A stretch of 64,000 nucleotides of DNA from an uncultured Pseudomonas sp. (GTDB lineage: Bacteria > Pseudomonadota > Gammaproteobacteria > Pseudomonadales > Pseudomonadaceae): positions 1 through 64,000 of the forward strand of contig NZ_CAJYVE010000025.1 in the NCBI RefSeq assembly GCF_913777995.1, written 5' to 3'. This document shows positions 40,691-49,653 of the stretch, in pieces. The notes beneath the pieces are model-generated. The model searched no databases, was not told where the DNA came from, and was given only the letters and a program-made list of their open reading frames with translations. Every line of letters starts with the position of its first letter. The stretch's first letter is position 1. A program made the translations under genes and the position numbers.

Positions 40691-41361
40691 TTGCGCTTGC
40701 CCCCGGTCTTGGCCAGCGACTTGAGGTCAACCGGCGCATCGACCAGATCCACCTCACGATCGCCCTGCACCACTTCCACCAGGCGGATGGCCTGCTGTTC
40801 CATGCCTACCACCAGCTCGTCGACACGACTCTGCAGGTAGCGATGGAAGAAGATTGCCGGGATCGCCACCATCAGCCCCGATGCGGTACAGATCAGCGCC
40901 TTGGAGATCCCTCCGGCGAGCACCACGGCATTGCCTGTGTTACCGGCGGCGTTGAACGACGAGAAGATATCGATCATGCCCAGCACCGTACCCAGCAGGC
41001 CGAGCAGCGGCGCCATCGCGCCGATCGAGCCCAGCGCCGCCAGGTAGCGCTCCAGCTCGTGGATGACCCGCGCGGCAGCCTCTTCGATGCTTTCCTTCAT
41101 GATTTCCCGGCCATGCTTGGAATTGGCCAGGCCGGCGGCGAGGATTTCACCCAAGGGCGAGTCGGCACGCAGCTGCTTGAGTTTGTCGCTGTCGAGTTTG
41201 TTTTCCTTGATCCACTGCCAGACCTGCCCGAGCAGGTGTGGCGGCGTGATCCTGCTGGCGCGCAAGGTCCACAGTCGCTCGATGATGATGCCGGCCGCGG
41301 CGATCGAGCTCAGAATGATTGGAAGCATCATCCAGCCGCCAGATTTGACCAGTTCCCACAC
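40687..41361 (-). CDS. exbB: MotA/TolQ/ExbB family proton channel protein
   Basis: A 224-residue protein with three spans (MMLPIILSSIAAAGIIIERLW; LGSIGAMAPLLGLLGTVLGMI; ALICTASGLMVAIPAIFFHRY). The conserved TVLGMIDIFSS and ALICTASGLMVAIPA segments line the proton path. Its stop overlaps the exbD ATG (ATGA). It lies 71 bp downstream of comEC. Confidence 0.91.
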   Translation of the reverse strand: MWELVKSGGWMMLPIILSSIAAAGIIIERLWTLRASRITPPHLLGQVWQWIKENKLDSDKLKQLRADSPLGEILAAGLANSKHGREIMKESIEEAAARVIHELERYLAALGSIGAMAPLLGLLGTVLGMIDIFSSFNAAGNTGNAVVLAGGISKALICTASGLMVAIPAIFFHRYLQSRVDELVVGMEQQAIRLVEVVQGDREVDLVDAPVDLKSLAKTGGKRK

Positions 41362-41432
41362 AGTGCCGACTCCCTCTGAAAATGTCGGGCCACTCTACCA
41401 TAGGGTCGTGCCGGTTGTTCGACCCCGACCGC

Positions 41433-43640
41433 TCAATCTCGCCAGAAGCGACGCTCAGCACGCGCACCAAGGGCTTCGCCGAAAGCCCCCAGGCGCAGGC
41501 TCACGGCGCCCTGCTCGCCGGTGTCATGCACGGTGATCCCCAGGCTTCGGTAACGGGCCAGTACAAGCGGGTGAGGATGCCCGAAACTGTTGTGCCGGCC
41601 GCGCGAAACCAGCGTCGCCTCAGGCATCACCCGGCGCAGCAGAGCCGCCGAAGAAGAAGTGCGGCTGCCATGATGAGGCGCCTGGAACCAGCGCGCGCGC
41701 AGCTCGAAGCCGGAATCCAGCAGCGCGCGCTCCGCTGCACCTTCGATGTCGCCGGTCAAGAGCAGGCGTTCGCCGTTGGCCTCCACGCTCAGCACGCAGG
41801 ATGCATCGTTGCTATGCCGGGCAGCATCCCAGCGCCAGGTCGCGAAGCGTACCCCATCCCATTCCCAACGCTGCCCCACAACGCAGGCCTCGGCGCCTGG
41901 CAGCTCACCGGGCTCGCCCGCCAGCATCCGATCCACCGGCAAGGCGCGCTGCACGGCCGGCGCGCCACCGGCATGGTCGGCATGCGCATGGCTGACCAAC
42001 AGCAGATCCAGGCGCGTGACACCGGCCTTGCGCAACACGGGCACCACCACGCGCTCGCCAATATCGAAATCCCCGGCGGCCGGGCCGGCGTCATACAGCA
42101 GGCGGTGATGCCGGGTACGGATCAGCACGGCCTGCCCCTGCCCCACGTCGAGCATCTGCACCTCGGCCTGTCCGGCGGGCAGCCGCTGTTGCGGCGCGAA
42201 TGCACACATCAGCACCAGCGGCCATCCCAAGGGTCGGCACGGCACTCCGGCCGGTAGCAGCAGGCACAGCACACCGGCCAGGCACAGCCACCAGGCCCAC
42301 ATTGGCAGGCTCGGCGGCACCCAGGCCGGCCATTGCGCAGCGAACTCGGCCAAGACCCAGAACAGCAGGTGCAAGGCGCCACCCGCCAGCCACAGCAATG
42401 CCTCCCCGAGCAAGGGCACCGGCAGCAACAGGGTGCCGAGCAACGCCAGGGGCAATACCACCAGACTCACCCAGGGCACTGCCAGCAGGTTGGCCGCCGG
42501 ACCACTGAGACTGACCGGCAGCCCCAGCGCCAGCAGCACCGGAAGCAGGCCGATTGCAATCAGCCATTGCGCACGGGTCCAGGCGCGCCACCAGGACCAG
42601 CCGCCGACTCGTCCGCCAAACGCCATGAGCAGTACACCGACCGCGCCGAACGACAACCAGAACCCAGGTTGCAGGCTGGCCAGCGGCTCCAGCAGCAACA
42701 CGCCGTTGAGCGCCAACAGCCAGGGCCAGGTCGGCCCCAGGTGACGAAAGCGCAGGCGCCACCACAGCAGCAGGCCAACCATGATGCAAGCGCGCCGCAC
42801 CGGCACGTCGAAGCCGGCCAGCCAGCCGTAACCCAGCGCCGCCGCAAAGGCCAGCGCGCACGCCCAGGGCAGCCAGGGCCAGCCCGACGGCCACAGGCCC
42901 CAGCGGGCCAGCGCCGCAATCAGCAGATAGAGCGCCCCGGCCAGCAGCCCGACATGCTGCCCGGAAATCACCAGCAGGTGCACCGTGCCGGTGTCCTGCA
43001 ACACCTGCCAGTCGTCCCGCGACAAGCCCGAGCCGTCGCCCAGCACCAGCGCCGCCAGGGCGCCTTCCCGACCCTGGCCGTCCACAGCCAGCAGGCGTTG
43101 CCGCAGTGCCTCGCGCCAGGCGCCAGCGGCCGGGGCCAGGCGCTGTCCATCGACCACCGTGCCGGTGGCACCGATGCGCTGCGCCAACAGCCAGGCAGGG
43201 TAATCGAAGGTGCCGGGGTTGAGCAGCCCGTCCGGGCGCCGTAGCTTGACTGCCAGGCGCCAGCGCTCGCCACTGCGTACCTGTGGCCCGCCGCGCCAGC
43301 TCACCCGGATGCGCTGCGGCAAGCCGACACGGCGCGACTGCGCATCCTCAAGTTCGAAGCGCACCACTTCACCACGGCTGTCCGGCAGCCCGCTCACCCG
43401 GCCCTGCAGCCACAGTGTCCGGCCATCCAGGCTCGGTGCCAGGCGATCATCCAGGGCTGCCTGTGCCGAAACACAGGCCCAGGTGAAACCCAGCAACCAG
43501 AGCGCCAGCGGGTAAGTGCGATACGGCAGCAGCATCAGCGCCAGCAGTGGCATCAACAGCAACAGCCAGCCCGGCGGCAGTGCCGGCAGAAAACGCAGGC
43601 TCAGCAGCCCCAGCGCCAGCGCGACCATCCCCGTGCGCAT
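41433..43640 (-). CDS. comEC: DNA internalization competence protein ComEC/Rec2
   Basis: A 735-residue polytopic protein. The N-terminal part has short spans and an OB-fold-like DUF4131 region. The central Competence domain follows (VHLLVISGQHVGLLAGALYLL, then many spans). The C-terminal metallo-beta-lactamase-like domain has LVSHAHADHAGG and LLTGDIEGAAE. ComEC is the inner-membrane channel for single-stranded DNA uptake. ATG 43640 is preceded by AAGGAG. Its association with exbB/exbD/lpxK/murB is standard in the genus. Confidence 0.93.
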   Translation of the reverse strand: MRTGMVALALGLLSLRFLPALPPGWLLLLMPLLALMLLPYRTYPLALWLLGFTWACVSAQAALDDRLAPSLDGRTLWLQGRVSGLPDSRGEVVRFELEDAQSRRVGLPQRIRVSWRGGPQVRSGERWRLAVKLRRPDGLLNPGTFDYPAWLLAQRIGATGTVVDGQRLAPAAGAWREALRQRLLAVDGQGREGALAALVLGDGSGLSRDDWQVLQDTGTVHLLVISGQHVGLLAGALYLLIAALARWGLWPSGWPWLPWACALAFAAALGYGWLAGFDVPVRRACIMVGLLLWWRLRFRHLGPTWPWLLALNGVLLLEPLASLQPGFWLSFGAVGVLLMAFGGRVGGWSWWRAWTRAQWLIAIGLLPVLLALGLPVSLSGPAANLLAVPWVSLVVLPLALLGTLLLPVPLLGEALLWLAGGALHLLFWVLAEFAAQWPAWVPPSLPMWAWWLCLAGVLCLLLPAGVPCRPLGWPLVLMCAFAPQQRLPAGQAEVQMLDVGQGQAVLIRTRHHRLLYDAGPAAGDFDIGERVVVPVLRKAGVTRLDLLLVSHAHADHAGGAPAVQRALPVDRMLAGEPGELPGAEACVVGQRWEWDGVRFATWRWDAARHSNDASCVLSVEANGERLLLTGDIEGAAERALLDSGFELRARWFQAPHHGSRTSSSAALLRRVMPEATLVSRGRHNSFGHPHPLVLARYRSLGITVHDTGEQGAVSLRLGAFGEALGARAERRFWRD

Positions 43641-43780
43641 GAGCAGTCTCCTTCCCTTGCGAAAAGGGCGAGAAGATCGATGCCGTAGCACGAGGCTTCA
43701 AGCGAGCTTTGTTACCGGTTTTGAACGGCCACGAGGACCAGGAATGAGGTGGGCCGCCGAGACTTGGCGGCCCGAGAGGC

Positions 43781-44569
43781 TCAGTGGCGCATGCCGCGGC
43801 CGCTGACCAGCAGGCGCACGCAGGCTATGTAGAGCACCACGGTGGCGCAGGCCATGAACGCCAGGGCGATGCTGATGCGGATATCCGACACGCCGAGGAT
43901 GCCGTAGCGAAAGGCGTTGACCATATGCAGCACCGGGTTGGCCAGCGACACGGTCTGCCAGAATGGCGGCAGCAGGGTGATGGAGTAGAACACGCCACCC
44001 AGGTAGGTCAGCGGGGTCAGCACGAAGGTCGGGATGATCGAGATGTCATCGAAGTTGCGGGCGAACACCGCGTTGACGAAGCCCAGCAGCGAGAAGATGG
44101 TCGCGGTCAGCAGTACCACCACCACGGTCACGCCCAGGTGATGCACCTGCAGATCGGTGAAGAACATCGACAGCAGCGTGACGATCAGGCCGACCATCAG
44201 GCCACGCAGCACACCGCCCAGCACATAGCCGATGAGAATGATGTGCGGCGACACCGGCGAGACCATCAGTTCTTCGATGGAGTGCTGGAACTTGGCACCG
44301 AAAAAGCTAGACACCACGTTGCCGTAGGAGTTGGTGATGATCGACATCATGATCAGCCCCGGCACGATGTACTGCATGTAGCTGAAGCCGCCCATGTCGC
44401 CGATCTGTCGACCGATCAGGTTACCGAAGATCACGAAGTACAGGACCATGGTGATCGCCGGCGGCAGCAGGGTCTGCGGCCAGATGCGCATGAAGCGCCG
44501 CACTTCGCGGTAGACGATGGTGTTCAGCGCCACCAGGTTGGGGCGCAGTTCGCCCATAGGCTTGCTCAT
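43781..44569 (-). CDS. ABC-2 type transporter permease (YadH-like)
   Basis: A 262-residue permease with six predicted spans (for example LLPPAITMVLYFVIFGNLIG, VLGGVLRGLMVGLIVTLLSMF, VVVVLLTATIFSLLGFVNAVF, VLTPLTYLGGVFYSITLLPP). The ABC-2 signature around YLGGVFYSI and LANPVLHMVNAFRYGILGV is clear. It overlaps the ATPase gene by 4 bp. This matches PA2811-type exporters related to E. coli YadH; substrate unknown. Confidence 0.9.
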   Translation of the reverse strand: MSKPMGELRPNLVALNTIVYREVRRFMRIWPQTLLPPAITMVLYFVIFGNLIGRQIGDMGGFSYMQYIVPGLIMMSIITNSYGNVVSSFFGAKFQHSIEELMVSPVSPHIILIGYVLGGVLRGLMVGLIVTLLSMFFTDLQVHHLGVTVVVVLLTATIFSLLGFVNAVFARNFDDISIIPTFVLTPLTYLGGVFYSITLLPPFWQTVSLANPVLHMVNAFRYGILGVSDIRISIALAFMACATVVLYIACVRLLVSGRGMRH

Positions 44570-45498
44570 TGGGCCACCTTCGCCAGATTCTTTTCCACCA
44601 GAGACACGAACAGCTCTTCCAGACGGTTGGCCTTGTTGCGCAGGCTCAGCACTTCAATGCCCTGCTGGGCCAGCTGGCTGAACAGCGCGGTGATGCCAAC
44701 GTTCTTGTCGACCTGCACTTCCAGGGTGTGCGCATCGATCAGCCGGCCGGGGAAACCTGGCAACTGGGGCGCTTGGGTGTACGACTGCTTGAGGTCGAGA
44801 ACGAAGGTTTCCACGGTCAGGGTATTGAGCAGTTGCTTCATGCCCATGTTCTGCACGATCTCACCATGGTCGATGATGCCGATGTTGCGGCACAGCTGCT
44901 CGGCCTCCTCCAGGTAGTGGGTGGTGAGAATGATGGTGATGCCTTTCTGGTTCAGCTCGGTGAGGAAGCTCCACATCGAGCGGCGCAGTTCGATGTCCAC
45001 CCCGGCGGTGGGTTCGTCGAGGATCAGCAGGCGCGGCTCGTGGATCAGCGCACGAGCGATCATCAGCCGGCGCTTCATGCCGCCGGACAGCGACCGCGAC
45101 GGCACGTCGCGCTTGTCCCACAGGCCCAGCTGGGTCAGGTACTTCTCGGCGCGTTCCTTGGCGATGCGCGCCGGAATGCCGTAGTAGCCCGCCTGGGTGA
45201 CGACGATGTCGAAGGTCTTCTCGAACTGGTTGAAGTTGAACTCCTGCGGCACCACGCCGATGGAACGCTTGAGCGCAGCCGGCTCACGGTCCAGGTCATG
45301 ACCGAAGATGTTCACCGTACCGCTGGTCTTGTTCACCAGGGTAGAGAGAATGCCGATGGTCGTGGATTTGCCGGCGCCATTGGGGCCGAGCAAGGCGAAG
45401 AAGTCGCCTTCGGCAACGTCCAGGTCGATACCCTTGAGGGCCTGGAAGCCGTTGCCGTAGGTCTTGGTGAGCTGTCGGATGGACAGGGCAGAACTCAT
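44566..45498 (-). CDS. ABC transporter ATP-binding protein (YadG-like)
   Basis: A 310-residue ATPase. Walker A GPNGAGKSTT (about 38-47), Q-loop VVPQEFNFN, signature LSGGMKRRL, Walker B LLILDEPTAGVD and switch His in LTTHYLEEAEQL are all intact. A C-terminal extension of about 80 residues is typical of the DrrA/YadG group. ATG 45498 begins MSSALSIRQL. It forms a two-gene exporter with the overlapping permease. Confidence 0.92.
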   Translation of the reverse strand: MSSALSIRQLTKTYGNGFQALKGIDLDVAEGDFFALLGPNGAGKSTTIGILSTLVNKTSGTVNIFGHDLDREPAALKRSIGVVPQEFNFNQFEKTFDIVVTQAGYYGIPARIAKERAEKYLTQLGLWDKRDVPSRSLSGGMKRRLMIARALIHEPRLLILDEPTAGVDIELRRSMWSFLTELNQKGITIILTTHYLEEAEQLCRNIGIIDHGEIVQNMGMKQLLNTLTVETFVLDLKQSYTQAPQLPGFPGRLIDAHTLEVQVDKNVGITALFSQLAQQGIEVLSLRNKANRLEELFVSLVEKNLAKVAQ

Positions 45499-45542
45499 AG
45501 CGGAAAAAGCACCCATCAGGAAGGTTCTAGGAATTGATCAGG

Positions 45543-45566
45543 CTGGCGCACGCGGTGGTGCGCCAG
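45543..45566. other. Hairpin in the leader of the ABC exporter operon
   Basis: A perfect 9-bp inverted repeat (CTGGCGCAC / GTGCGCCAG, 6-nt loop) lies 44 bp upstream of the ATPase start, between the GST stop and the exporter. No T-run follows on either strand. It could be an operator or mRNA structure. Confidence 0.4.
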
Positions 45567-45613
45567 TGGACTGCGGCCATGGTGCTAGGACAGACCACCC
45601 AAGTACAGACACA

Positions 45614-45632
45614 TTCATTAATAATAATTATC
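45614..45632 (-). promoter_or_regulatory. Possible Fur-like box upstream of the ABC exporter
   Basis: On the minus strand GATAATTATTATTAATGAA matches 12 of the 19 bases of the GATAATGATAATCATTATC consensus, with the first hexamer perfect. It is in an unusually AT-rich patch 116 bp upstream of the exporter start. A simple AT-rich promoter upstream element is an equally good reading. Confidence 0.3.
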
Positions 45633-45661
45633 GAAATGGCGCGACGTGGGTGGCGAGCGCT

Positions 45662-46285
45662 TCAGGTCAGTTCGGTCATCACGGCCTTGCGGAACGCCGG
45701 GCGGGCCTTGAGGCGCTCGTACCAGGCCTGCAGATGCGGCAGTGGCGCGCGCTCGATGGGCATCTCGAACCAGGCATAGGCGAAGCAGCCCAGCGGGACG
45801 TCACCCATGCCGAACTCCGCGCCCGACAGGTAAGGCTGCTCGGCCAGCGCCGCATCAGGAAGGGCCAGCAGCCCATTGAGCACCTCGATGCCCTGGCCGA
45901 TGGCCTCGGGGTCACGCTTTTCCGGTGGTGTGCGCAGCAAGCCCCAGAACACCGGGCGAAACGGACCGGCCAAGGTCGAGGTGGTCCAATCCATCCATTT
46001 GTCCCCTTGGGCGCGCAGCACAGGGTCGGCGGGATACAGCGGTGTGTCGGGCGCGTAGCGGGCTGCCAGGTAGCGCACGATGGCATTGGATTCCCAGAGC
46101 ACCAGCTCGCCGTCTTCGATCATTGGCACCCGGCCGTTGGGATTCTTGGCCCGATACTCCGGCTCGTCCACCACACCGAAGGCGCCGCCAGCGTCTTCGG
46201 TCAGGTACGGCACGCCCACCTCTTCGGCCATCCACAAGGCCTTGCGTACGTTGCTGGAATTCTTGCGGCCCCAGATCTTGAGCAT
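45662..46285 (-). CDS. Glutathione S-transferase family protein
   Basis: A 207-residue GST. The thioredoxin-like N-terminal domain has the active-site segment WGRKNSSNVRKALW, the cis-Pro NPNGRVPMIED, and WESNAIVRYLAARY, which binds the glutathione gamma-glutamyl group. The all-alpha C-terminal domain includes MGDVPLGCFAY. Substrate unknown. It is divergent from fadE across 142 bp and matches the place of PA2813. Confidence 0.9.
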   Translation of the reverse strand: MLKIWGRKNSSNVRKALWMAEEVGVPYLTEDAGGAFGVVDEPEYRAKNPNGRVPMIEDGELVLWESNAIVRYLAARYAPDTPLYPADPVLRAQGDKWMDWTTSTLAGPFRPVFWGLLRTPPEKRDPEAIGQGIEVLNGLLALPDAALAEQPYLSGAEFGMGDVPLGCFAYAWFEMPIERAPLPHLQAWYERLKARPAFRKAVMTELT

Positions 46286-46361
46286 TTCCCTTTCCTCCCT
46301 GTGATGACCACCGTTGGTCGGGCGACAGTCTAACCTGTAACCGTCGCAACTTACTCATGCG

Positions 46362-46402
46362 CTCAGGGTCACTAACCCTGATACCTGGCCGGCGCACCGG
46401 CC
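46362..46402. other. Two small inverted repeats in the GST-fadE intergenic region
   Basis: TCAGGGT-CACTA-ACCCTGA (46362-46380) and GGCCGG-CGCA-CCGGCC (46387-46402) lie side by side just upstream of the fadE ribosome-binding site. They may be operator half-sites or leader hairpins; no known fatty-acid regulator motif is clear to me. Confidence 0.4.
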
Positions 46403-46427
46403 GCCCGTCGCCCATGGAGGATTGCAT

Positions 46428-48875
46428 ATGCTGTTGTTGTGGATTGCAGGACTGATAGTCGGCGTCGCCTGGCTGGCGCACCGGCGCTTCACCCCCATGG
46501 GCACGCTGGGCATCGTCGCCCTGCATCTGCTGGCCATGGGGCTGTGGAGCACGGCGCCCGGCTGGCTGCTGACGATCTTCTGGCTGCTGTGGCTGGCCGT
46601 GCTGCTGCCCCTGGCCCTGCCCGACCTGCGCCGCAAGCATTTCAGCGCACCGATGTTCAGCTGGCTGAAGAAGGTGCTGCCGCCGATGTCGGCCACCGAG
46701 CGCGATGCCATCGACGCCGGCACCGTGTGGTGGGACGGCGAGCTGTTCAGTGGCCGCCCCGACTGGAACACCCTGCTGGCCTACCCGCCCGCACAACTGA
46801 GCGAAGAGGAACAGGCGTTTATCGACGGGCCCACCGAAGAACTCTGCGCCATGGTCAGCGACTGGCAGATCGGCCAGCAGATGGATCTGCCCGTGCAAGC
46901 CTGGGAGCACATCAAGACCCACGGTTTCTTTGCCCTGATCATTCCCAAGGAATACGGCGGCAAGGGCTTTTCGGCCTATGCCCACTCGCAGGTGGCAATG
47001 AAGCTGGCCACACGCAGTGGCGACCTGGCGTCCACCGTGATGGTGCCCAACTCCCTGGGCCCTGCCGAGCTGCTGCTGCATTACGGCACCGACGAGCAGC
47101 GCAACCACTACCTGCCACGCCTGGCCAGCGGCGAAGACATTCCCTGCTTCGCCCTCACCGGCCCGTTGGCCGGCTCCGACGCCGGCGCCATGCCCGACAC
47201 CGGGATCATCTGCAAAGGCCAGTGGCAAGGTGAAGAAGTCATCGGCCTGCGTCTGAACTGGGAAAAGCGCTACATCACCCTGGGGCCGGTGGCCACCCTG
47301 CTCGGCCTGGCCTTCAAGGCCTACGACCCGGACCATCTGCTGGGCGAAGACACCGACCTGGGCATCAGCCTGGCGCTGATCCCCACCGACACACCCGGCG
47401 TGAACATCGGCCGTCGCCACCTGCCACTGGGCGCCGCCTTCATGAATGGCCCGAACTCCGGCAAAGACGTGTTCGTGCCACTGGACTTCCTGATCGGCGG
47501 CCAGGCCATGCTCGGCAAGGGCTGGATGATGCTGATGAACTGCCTGTCGGTAGGCCGCTCCATCTCGCTGCCGGCGGTGGGCACCGGCGCCGCCAAGTTC
47601 ACCAGCCTGGTCACCGGCCAGTACGCCCAGGTGCGCGAACAGTTCAACGTTCCGCTGTCGGCCTTCGAAGGTATCCAGGAAGCCCTGGCGCGCATCGGCG
47701 GCAATGCCTGGCTGATGGACAGCGCACGGATTCTCACCGCCAATGCCGTGGACCTGGGCGAAAAGCCTTCGGTGCTCTCGGCGATCCTCAAGTACCACCT
47801 GACCGAGCGCGGCCGCGAGTGCATCGCCCACGCCATGGACGTTCATGGCGGCAAGGGCATCGTCATGGGCCCCAACAACTACCTGGCGCGCAGTTGGCAG
47901 ACCGCACCGATCTTCATCACCGTCGAGGGCGCCAACATCCTCTCGCGCAACCTGATGATCTTCGGCCAGGGCGCGATCCGTTGCCATCCATTCGTACTCA
48001 AGGAAATGGCCCTGGCCGCCCGCGAGGACCACGACCGCGCGCTGTACGAGTTCGACGACCTGCTGATGCGCCACATCGGTTTTGCCGTCGGCAATGCCGC
48101 CAGCACCCTGGTCCTCAACCTTGGCCTGGGCCGCATGGACAAGCATCCGGGCGACAGCCTCAGCCAGGGCTATTTCCGCGCCCTGGACCGCCAGGCAGCA
48201 GCGTTCGCCCTGCTGGCCGACCTGAGCATGATGATGCTGGGCGGCGAGCTGAAGCGCCGCGAGCGCTTGTCTGCACGTCTGGGTGATGTGCTCAGCTACC
48301 TGTACCTGGGTTCCGCAGCGCTCAAGCGCTACCACGACCTGGGCTCGCCGGGTTACCTGCGTCCGCTGCTGCGCTGGGCCATGGAAGAAAGCCTGGGCCA
48401 GGCCGAACGTGCGCTGGACGAACTGCTGCGCAACTTCCCCAACAAGCTCATGGGCGCGCTGTTGCGCGTCGTGGTGTTCCCCCTGGGGCGCCGGCACAAG
48501 GGACCTTCGGATGCGCTGGATGCCGAGATCGCCCAACTGCTCGGTCGCGCCAAGGGCGATGCGGCGCTGGAGCAGCTGCTCGCCGGCTGCTTCCGCCCTC
48601 AGGATGCCGAAGACCCGGTAGGCGCCCTGCAGCATGCCTATGATCAGCTGCAGGCCAGCCATCCTGTGCGACGCAAACTGCAACAGGCGCACAAGAATGG
48701 CCAGTTGCAGGTAGAGGCCGGCGAGTCGGCCAGCGATGCCGCGTTGCGCGTCGGCGTGCTGCAACCCGCCGAGCTGCAGGCCCTGGAGCAGGCTGAACAG
48801 GCACGCCGCAAGGTCATCGACGTCGACGACTTCGACAAGGAGCAACTGAGCCTGGCACCGGGCAAGACCCGCTAG
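46428..48875 (+). CDS. fadE: Acyl-CoA dehydrogenase FadE
   Basis: An 815-residue FadE-type acyl-CoA dehydrogenase, the first step of beta-oxidation; E. coli FadE has 814 residues. Two N-terminal spans (LLLWIAGLIVGVAWLA; LLTIFWLLWLAVLLPLAL) are followed by the ACAD domains (FALIIPKEYGGKGFSAYAHS, CFALTGPLAGSDAG, MDVHGGKGIVMGPNNYLAR) and the C-terminal DUF1974 region (about 480-770). ATG 46428 has GGAGG 7 nt upstream. It is followed by the PA2817-family gene, as in P. aeruginosa PA2815-PA2817. Confidence 0.94.
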   Translation: MLLLWIAGLIVGVAWLAHRRFTPMGTLGIVALHLLAMGLWSTAPGWLLTIFWLLWLAVLLPLALPDLRRKHFSAPMFSWLKKVLPPMSATERDAIDAGTVWWDGELFSGRPDWNTLLAYPPAQLSEEEQAFIDGPTEELCAMVSDWQIGQQMDLPVQAWEHIKTHGFFALIIPKEYGGKGFSAYAHSQVAMKLATRSGDLASTVMVPNSLGPAELLLHYGTDEQRNHYLPRLASGEDIPCFALTGPLAGSDAGAMPDTGIICKGQWQGEEVIGLRLNWEKRYITLGPVATLLGLAFKAYDPDHLLGEDTDLGISLALIPTDTPGVNIGRRHLPLGAAFMNGPNSGKDVFVPLDFLIGGQAMLGKGWMMLMNCLSVGRSISLPAVGTGAAKFTSLVTGQYAQVREQFNVPLSAFEGIQEALARIGGNAWLMDSARILTANAVDLGEKPSVLSAILKYHLTERGRECIAHAMDVHGGKGIVMGPNNYLARSWQTAPIFITVEGANILSRNLMIFGQGAIRCHPFVLKEMALAAREDHDRALYEFDDLLMRHIGFAVGNAASTLVLNLGLGRMDKHPGDSLSQGYFRALDRQAAAFALLADLSMMMLGGELKRRERLSARLGDVLSYLYLGSAALKRYHDLGSPGYLRPLLRWAMEESLGQAERALDELLRNFPNKLMGALLRVVVFPLGRRHKGPSDALDAEIAQLLGRAKGDAALEQLLAGCFRPQDAEDPVGALQHAYDQLQASHPVRRKLQQAHKNGQLQVEAGESASDAALRVGVLQPAELQALEQAEQARRKVIDVDDFDKEQLSLAPGKTR

Positions 48876-48948
48876 TCCAAGGCAACACCCACAACAGGCG
48901 CGCAGGGCTTTATACTCTCGCGCCTTTTTCGCTTATGAGGACTTCACC

Positions 48949-49359
48949 ATGGCCGATGCCATTCTCGACCATCACCTGGGTCTGCTGACCCACCTGCGCA
49001 GCATCCTGGTCGCGCTGGGCGAGGCCGAACAGGTGGACGAGGCCAACCATGCGCTGTTCATGGAGCGCTTCGACGAGCTGATCGAGCAATTGCCCAAAGA
49101 CCCGCTGGAAAGTCAGTACCTGGGCCAGGACATCCTCTGCCAGGTGATCCAGCGTTATCCGCAGATCGCCCATCTGGTCCCACGCGACCTGCTGTGGTTC
49201 TTCGGCGGTGACTGCCTGCACTTCATGCCGGACGAAGAAATCGACCTGTACCAGGCGCTGGAAGAGCGCCGCTACGAAGCCGAGCAGAACGACGAGCCCT
49301 TCGACTGGGTTCAGGAGAAACAGCTGCTGGCACTGAGCACCCAGGGTCCGGCCAACTGA
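48949..49359 (+). CDS. PA2817 family protein
   Basis: A 136-residue acidic soluble protein (MADAILDHHLGLLTHLRSIL, then LVPRDLLWFFGGDCLHFMPD) matching a Pseudomonas-restricted family named after PA2817. Function unknown. It lies 73 bp after fadE; that gap holds a TTATACT -10-like box inside a GGCGCG/CGCGCC inverted repeat, so it may have its own promoter. Helix content is high and no motif is recognised. Confidence 0.85.
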   Translation: MADAILDHHLGLLTHLRSILVALGEAEQVDEANHALFMERFDELIEQLPKDPLESQYLGQDILCQVIQRYPQIAHLVPRDLLWFFGGDCLHFMPDEEIDLYQALEERRYEAEQNDEPFDWVQEKQLLALSTQGPAN

Positions 49360-49403
49360 CGAGCCGGGCGCGGTGAGGCCGCTTGACGGCCACAGGCCAG
49401 TGC

Positions 49404-49626
49404 ATAAGCGGCTTCAGCCGCGAAAAGGCACTGACGCGTCACGCAGCCTGATCGCGGCTAAGGCCAATACCGTTCGGTTAAGCGTCAGGTGGCCCGGTGG
49501 GAGCGGCTTTAGCCGCGAAAGCGCCAGGAAACTCACTGCATCTGTTGTGAACAGGCGGCCGCTTCGCGGCTGAAGCCGCTCCTGCCCGGCCTAACTGACC
49601 AGTATTGCGGCTAAGGCCGCTATTGC
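49404..49626. repeat. Cluster of REP elements (BIME-like)
   Basis: The 294-bp gap after the PA2817 gene holds at least four related palindromes. GCGGCT-tc-AGCCGC (49408-49421) and GCGGCT-tt-AGCCGC (49503-49516) are in one orientation, each followed by GAAA. GCGGCT-ga-AGCCGC (49566-49579) is inverted and flanked by CTTCGC and TCCTGCC. A decayed GCGGC-taag-GCCGC is at 49607-49620. They fit P. putida-type REPs (GGAGCGGCTTTAGCCGCGAA core). No gene lies in the gap. Confidence 0.82.
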
Positions 49627-49653
49627 TCGCTGGGCGCAATCCGGGGTCAGTGA

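Noticed and set aside
45912-48845. A 977-codon open frame opposite fadE
   Set aside because: fadE is a clear full-length homologue in the other direction; this frame is His/Gln/Gly-rich and runs into the GST gene out of frame.
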